Below are positions 59,200-64,000 of a stretch of DNA of 64,000 nucleotides, piece by piece; the first letter of the stretch is position 1; each line of letters opens with the position of its first letter. The stretch spans positions 1,612,001 through 1,676,000 of the forward strand of contig CAUWAG010000020.1 of the NCBI GenBank assembly GCA_963556695.1. Direction: 5' to 3'. The notes beneath the pieces are model-generated. The model searched no databases. It was not told the origin of the DNA and was given only the letters and a program-made list of their open reading frames with translations. This DNA comes from Anthostomella pinea (taxonomy: Eukaryota; Ascomycota; Sordariomycetes; Xylariales; Xylariaceae). The position numbers and the translations under genes are program-made.

Positions 59200-60468
59200 A
59201 TGGCTGGATTGAAGGTTCTCGTCGTGGGAGCATCCGTGGCCGGCCCGACGACAGCCTACTGGCTGGCCAAAGCCGGCGCTACAGTCACCGTCATCGAGCG
59301 TTTCCCTGAACTACGAACCAGCGGGCAGGCCGTTGATATTCGACTCGCTGGCGTCTCTGTCATGCGGAAGATGCCAGGCATGGAGGCCCAAGTGCGAGCC
59401 AAGTCAACACAGGAAGAAGGCGTATCTTTCGTCCGCGAAGATGGTCGACCCTATGGTATCATCAGGGCCACTGGCAACCCAGACCAGCAGTCGCTCATCT
59501 CCGAGTTCGAGATCTTCCGCGGCGACCTTGCCATGGTTCTATACGACCTCACTAAGGACAACGAAAGGATCAAATACGTCTTTGGCGAGCAAATCGCGTC
59601 GATGCAGCAGAGCGAGACGGATGACGGTCCTATCACGGTCGAGTTTGCAAACGTGCTGCCGACGTCTGAGTATGATCTCGTAGTTGCGTGCGATGGAGCG
59701 ACCTCGAGGACTCGGGCTATGGGACTTGGCTGCGGCGTTCGGGACCACGTCTTCCCTACCAATTGTTGGACAGCGTACTTCTCCATCAAACATGACCTCA
59801 TCCAGGGAAGCAGAATAGGCCACGGTTATAGCGCTGTCGGAGGCCGCTCCGTGAGCGTCGGGTCAGATCCATCATCTGGGGGCAGTCGAGTGATGCTGAT
59901 GGGCGTCCAACCACGAAGCAAAGGCGATGCCGCACTGCCCTTCCGCCAGGCCTCGCTTCAAGGCGACGATGCGCTCAAGAAATACCTCGCGCAGCACTAC
60001 CAGGGCGTCGGGTGGAAGACCGACATCATAATCCAGGAGATGATGGACGCAGAAGACTTCTACGCCAGCGAGATCGTCCAGGTCAAGCTCCCAAGGCTGT
60101 CCAAGGGACGATTCGTCCTAGTCGGCGACGCAGGCTACGCGGCAGGGCCCACGGGCGGCGGTACGAGTCTCGCCCTCGCCGGCGCCTACATGCTGGCGGG
60201 CGAGATTGGCAAGCACCCGGGTGATCTCGCGGCAGGTCTCAGGGGCTACGAGGAGCGGATGAGGCCGCTGATCAAGGAGCTCCAGAAGATACCGCCGTTC
60301 GGGCTGACGGTCCTCGCGCCGCAGACGGCCTGGGGGATATGGCTGCGCAACCACATTTTCGCTTTCGTCGCTTGGGCGGGCATCGCTGAGTTTGCGCAGA
60401 AACACCTGGGCGCCGCGTTTGCCAGTTCCGACACGTATCCGCTGCCGGACTATGAAAGGGTTGACTGA
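59200..60468 (+). CDS. FAD-dependent aromatic-type monooxygenase (group A, PHBH/TetX-like)
   Basis: A single exon of 422 residues starting at ATG 59200; the frame extends slightly upstream but without another ATG. The N-terminal Rossmann motif VVGASVAGPTTAYWLAKAG binds the ADP part of FAD, followed by ERFPELRTSGQAVDIR. DLVVACDGATSRTR corresponds to the DG motif and GRFVLVGDAGYAAGPTGGGTSLAL to the GD motif of flavoprotein hydroxylases. The C-terminus has hydrophobic segments (WGIWLRNHIFAFVAWAG). The family hydroxylates or epoxidises aromatic and polyketide substrates using NAD(P)H and oxygen. No neighbouring biosynthetic genes are seen, so a catabolic or detoxifying role is as likely as biosynthesis. 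Confidence 0.9.
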   Translation: MAGLKVLVVGASVAGPTTAYWLAKAGATVTVIERFPELRTSGQAVDIRLAGVSVMRKMPGMEAQVRAKSTQEEGVSFVREDGRPYGIIRATGNPDQQSLISEFEIFRGDLAMVLYDLTKDNERIKYVFGEQIASMQQSETDDGPITVEFANVLPTSEYDLVVACDGATSRTRAMGLGCGVRDHVFPTNCWTAYFSIKHDLIQGSRIGHGYSAVGGRSVSVGSDPSSGGSRVMLMGVQPRSKGDAALPFRQASLQGDDALKKYLAQHYQGVGWKTDIIIQEMMDAEDFYASEIVQVKLPRLSKGRFVLVGDAGYAAGPTGGGTSLALAGAYMLAGEIGKHPGDLAAGLRGYEERMRPLIKELQKIPPFGLTVLAPQTAWGIWLRNHIFAFVAWAGIAEFAQKHLGAAFASSDTYPLPDYERVD

Positions 60469-60955
60469 GGGCCGCAGACGACGTTTCTTTATTATTACTG
60501 TGGCACACCTGCGCTGTGGCAGGGAAGATGAGCAAGGCAGACGTCAAGCTGTCGAGAAGGCGAGATGCACATGAGCCTTCGCCAATACCAACAGGGCCAA
60601 AGTTGACAGTGGTATTCTGAGCCTACTCACTCGCTCCTTCAGGATGGATGGCACAACATGCTGCGGTTCGCGGTGCCGAAATGATGGGGAATTGTCCGGC
60701 AGCGGCAATGCAACGGGATCACTTTCCGGCGTTTCCGGTAGCAAATCCCAGCGGAATGGAAGTTTTGGTTCGCATGCAGAAAGCGTTGCATCGTCACATC
60801 TGCTGGGAGATGATACTGTTGCATCGAACCAGACGTGCGAGCCCCCACATCTGCCGACTACTGGTACTTGGTAGCGAGGCTTGGAGGATCACGGAGATCG
60901 ACGATACCAATCTGGCTGGTTGCCTGATACCCGAAACAGCTCTTCTATCAGGGCC
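60469..60955. other. intergenic, downstream of the monooxygenase
   Basis: Holds the 3' end of the monooxygenase gene. Base composition becomes strongly AT-rich at about 60.96 kb. No coding region supported. Confidence 0.45.
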
Positions 60956-61125
60956 GTCAAAAATACGATTCGTATTCGTACTTAGTATCGTGTCGTATCG
61001 TATGGGATTTCAATACTATATATATACTATATAGTATTATACATTATAAATTTTATTTATTTCACTTAAAGTACGTTTTAAAGCTAGTTTTAAGTAATAA
61101 TATTTAATTATTTCAAGTTATGAAG

Positions 61126-61433
<308 letters not shown>

Positions 61434-61493
61434 TAATATAAATATAATGTCTATATATAGTATAAAAACTTTATGCATAGGAATTATATATAT

Positions 61494-61695
61494 TGTTAGA
61501 ACAGGCTTGAACGATCAATCTTAATACTCGAGTATTGGGTCAAGGTCATGATGTTGCTGATGGTTGCATTAGGAGGTTTAGCTGGACCTGAAGGTCTAAC
61601 TAAGTGACTTCACAGCCCGGTATCTAATCTCTTATCTAATCATACATGTGGATCTAGTATAGATGGTTTGAATGTAGAATCACATGAATCCAACA
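61494..61695. repeat. solo LTR, about 202 bp
   Basis: Starts TGTTAGAACAGG and ends TCCAACA; the inverted ends TGTTRGA are those of LTR retrotransposons. It is flanked by TATAT on both sides (61489-61493 and 61696-61700), a 5-bp target duplication. No internal retroelement sequence adjoins it. Because the flanks are AT-rich, the duplication alone is weak evidence. It is unrelated in sequence to the 31.5/37.2-kb LTRs. Confidence 0.6.
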
Positions 61696-62114
61696 TATAT
61701 TATAAATAAATATTACGATATTTAAAGCTTAATAGTTATTGAAATAATAACAGTATCAAAAAAACGCTTAAATACGTCTTTAATTATTATTATTTCTTCT
61801 TTTAAAACATATAAGTTATGTTATAAAGTCCTACTTTTACCCTTTTATTTAATATCATTATATACGAATTGTATACGATAGTATGGCTTTGTATTGTATC
61901 GTATAACTTAAATACGATATTAAGTATCGTATTTTAAGAACTTGTTCTGTATATATACGAAATACGTCAGATAGTTATTATTGTAGTGAATGCTTTTTTG
62001 CTATCTGTCTTGCGTTGTACACAGTACCTTGAGAGACCACGAGCTCTGTCCCCCACTTTTCGCCCCTCCAGCATCACCCTGAATATGCTGCTCTCTAAAG
62101 CCTGAAATTTCCAT

Positions 62115-62210
62115 GTCCCTATGGCGCAGTGGATAGCGCGTTGCTCTTATACGTGCGACGCAACTCGCAATGCTATGCAAAGGTCGCGAGTTCGACCCTC
62201 GCTAGGGACA
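62115..62210 (+). tRNA. tRNA gene with intron (anticodon position reads UAU, Ile)
   Basis: The acceptor stem pairs GTCCCTA (62115-62121) with TAGGGAC (62203-62209), followed by A. The D-arm GCGC/GCGC, the T-arm GCGAG-TTCGACC-CTCGC and the A and B box consensus are all present. The anticodon loop starts CTTATA, so position 34-36 would be TAT. Intron about 62152-62174. One mismatch remains at the base of the anticodon stem, so the splice sites and identity are tentative. A pol III terminator TTTT is at 62217-62220. Confidence 0.8.
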
Positions 62211-62216
62211 TCTAGC

Positions 62217-62220
62217 TTTT
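62217..62220 (+). terminator. RNA polymerase III terminator of the tRNA gene
   Basis: TTTT seven bases after the tRNA 3' end. Confidence 0.65.
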
Positions 62221-62681
62221 GCCTCGTTCTAAACCCATTTATTTTTACGCCGTCTGGTTTTTTAATTGCCTGTTTTTCTTAGTAACTCGAATAGGTATAT
62301 GTAGGTAGATAGGTGCTTTATCGTCTGTTTGCGATGTTTGAGTTCCTTGAAATCGGGGTGAACCTTTTGTGGATGCGGGCTAGCGGTTGCTACGTCATAA
62401 GGAACAGCTCCCAGATCCAAGGCAGCTGGAGGCTGCTGAGAGACCACATCGCGAACTTCACCTATTACACCAGACACGTGGAGCTTCCAGGCTGTGTTCG
62501 GTGATCTAGGAAGCGCAACTGACAGACCTCTTTCCATCGATTGGTCTTTTATACTGTTTGTTTGTATTGCCTGACTTACTTCCCTCCAATCACGCCGTCG
62601 AGATCGGACCTGACGGCGCGCACCAAATACTCTTCTTCCTCACGCATAGCCCGCTTGCGCCGGCCTGAATACACCGCGAAG
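62221..62681. other. intergenic, promoter of the hydroxylase-like gene
   Basis: About 460 bp between the tRNA and the next start codon. Nothing else seen. Confidence 0.45.
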
Positions 62682-63686
62682 ATGGACGTCCTTCTCTCCC
62701 TGCCCATCGTCTCCTACTTCGCCGCGCCGATGCTGACCTCGTGGTCGACCTCGATCAACCTGCTCTTCTTCTACATGACATGGACGACCCTCGTCCTCAG
62801 CCACTCGCCGCTGAAAATCGAGCTCGTCGGCACGCTCGCCGTGCGTATAGTCTTCTGGCTCGTGCCCGCGCTCCTTTTCCTGCTCCTCGACACCGGCGTA
62901 CCGAGCCTCGCCGAGTCGATTAAACACTACGGCACCCCGTCCCTACCACGCCGACACGCCGCGACCCTATCGCGCCAGGTCGTCTTCGCAGTGGTCAACC
63001 TCGCGCTTGCCAGCGCGCTGCAGGCCGGCATCTCGATCGCCGCCGCGAAGTTCCTGCAGCGCCCGCTCTTCAAGACGAGCACGACGCTTCCGCTGCCGTG
63101 GCAGATCATCAAGCACATCCTGTCGCTGTACACGGCGCGCGAGGTGTTGACGTATTACATCCACCGGTACATCCTACACGCGAAGGGCGGTACCATCGCG
63201 AAGTTGCACTCGCAGTACGCGCACGCTCAGAAGGGCGCCGCGCCCTACGCGATCATGCTATACGCGGACCACCCCATCCCACTCATGCTAAACCGCCTGC
63301 TCCCGGTCTACCTGCCGGCGCTGGTAATCCGCCCGCACCTGCTGACGTACCTCCTCTTCACCATCCTGACCACCATTGAGGAGATGCTTTCCATGTCCGG
63401 CTACAGCGTTGTGCCGGGCATCTTCATGGGTGGCATCGCGCGGCGTACTGCGTCGCACTACGCCAGTCGTGGGAAGGGCAACTACGGCGCCTGGGGACTG
63501 CTGGACTGGATCAACGGGACGAGCGTCGGGAAGGATGTCATTGAGGATATCCAGGACGAGGCGGACAAGCACCAGGTCCAGGGGCGGGGACAGAAGGCTA
63601 TTAGCGATACGGGTAGCATGATGCAGGATGGCATTGATGGGTTGCAGAAGGGACGCAAGGGACGCAAGAAGAGATCGGATGAGTGA
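62682..63686 (+). CDS. fatty acid hydroxylase/sterol desaturase-like membrane protein
   Basis: A single exon of 334 residues starting at ATG 62682. It has four or more membrane helices and a cytosolic, charged C-terminus (KGRKGRKKRSDE) compatible with ER residence. Order of motifs: YYIHRYILH, KLHSQYAHAQKG, YADHP, and RTASHYASRGKGNYGAWGLLDWINGT. These sit where the histidine boxes of the family bind a di-iron centre for hydroxylation or desaturation of lipids. However, boxes two and three are poor: the HH pairs are absent. It may be a diverged or inactive member. Confidence 0.78.
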   Translation: MDVLLSLPIVSYFAAPMLTSWSTSINLLFFYMTWTTLVLSHSPLKIELVGTLAVRIVFWLVPALLFLLLDTGVPSLAESIKHYGTPSLPRRHAATLSRQVVFAVVNLALASALQAGISIAAAKFLQRPLFKTSTTLPLPWQIIKHILSLYTAREVLTYYIHRYILHAKGGTIAKLHSQYAHAQKGAAPYAIMLYADHPIPLMLNRLLPVYLPALVIRPHLLTYLLFTILTTIEEMLSMSGYSVVPGIFMGGIARRTASHYASRGKGNYGAWGLLDWINGTSVGKDVIEDIQDEADKHQVQGRGQKAISDTGSMMQDGIDGLQKGRKGRKKRSDE

Positions 63687-64000
63687 GGGACGTGGGCCCT
63701 GGGTGGCTTGTTTTTGGTTCATGCTTAGGCTCTGTCTGTCTAAATGGGTTTGGATATTGCCACATTGGCTTCGACTGATTTGCTCGGAGTACGGTTTTCG
63801 GCGGCTGCGGATATCCTTGCGGATGATTTCCAGCTCTATACCTCGTCGTTCCTCGGATACCTTATCTTGGGTACTGGTTGCTCTCTAGTGTAGTTGGTTG
63901 CTATATACGGCTATGCACATTCTCTACGACGCCATCTGATGCGTACGATGATCCATGATTTTGAATGCCTCTTGCTGGCAACCTTGTTCTTTGGCGTCAA
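63687..64000. other. right edge, downstream of the hydroxylase-like gene
   Basis: Holds the 3' end of the hydroxylase-like gene; no further gene is visible before the window ends. Confidence 0.4.

Overview
The window is nuclear DNA of a filamentous ascomycete (Pezizomycotina; a Sordariomycete-like fungus is my best guess, not proven). Evidence: many short introns of about 40-110 nt with fungal splice signals, Zn2Cys6 regulators, a GH7 cellulase, Dal5-type and sugar MFS carriers, DUF3433/DUF2855/DUF1295 fungal families, and Fot/pogo and Ty3/Gypsy transposons carrying C-to-T type stop codons. Genes sit on both strands with no operons; exon models below were built by hand from splice consensus and reading-frame continuity.

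Layout. 0.3-1.8 kb: GH7 cellobiohydrolase (-). 4.6-6.9 kb: conserved TPR-like protein (-). 7.4-11.2 kb: a divergent pair, M20 amidohydrolase (-) and Dal5-type MFS permease (+), sharing a 492-bp promoter with two 50-bp repeats and GATA/CCAAT motifs. 12.0-15.6 kb: DUF3433 membrane protein (-) with a tandem-repeat ectodomain. 17.3-20.5 and 23.0-25.2 kb: two divergent Zn2Cys6 regulators. 26.1 kb: small cysteine-rich secreted protein. 28.1-30.1 kb: sugar transporter (+).

30.4-41.5 kb is a transposon island. A Fot/pogo element (Fot-A) was hit by a Ty3/Gypsy element, leaving a 5-bp target duplication GCCAG; a second Fot/pogo element (Fot-B) entered the Gypsy RNase H region; then a segment from the RNase H breakpoint to the outer end of Fot-B was inverted. 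The halves of Fot-A, the two LTRs and the two parts of pol now lie in opposite orientations about 5 kb apart. A paralogous empty copy of the original Fot-A target lies at 11.3-11.4 kb.

41.8-44.9 kb: divergent DUF2855 (-) and DUF1295 reductase-like (+) genes. 45.4-47.2 kb: SNF5/Sfh1-type chromatin-remodelling subunit (-). 48.2 kb: possible small secreted protein. 49.9-53.0 kb: six-exon ankyrin protein with the fungal N-terminal helical domain, two GC-AG introns and a foldback element in intron 1. 53.9-56.6 kb: alpha/beta hydrolase with a long disordered N-terminus. 59.2-60.5 kb: FAD monooxygenase. 61.0-62.0 kb: AT-rich relic region with a 300-bp TAA microsatellite and a solo LTR, followed by an intron-containing tRNA gene. 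62.7-63.7 kb: fatty-acid-hydroxylase/sterol-desaturase-like membrane protein. No biosynthetic gene cluster is apparent; the neighbouring genes mostly look independent, apart from the divergent pairs.
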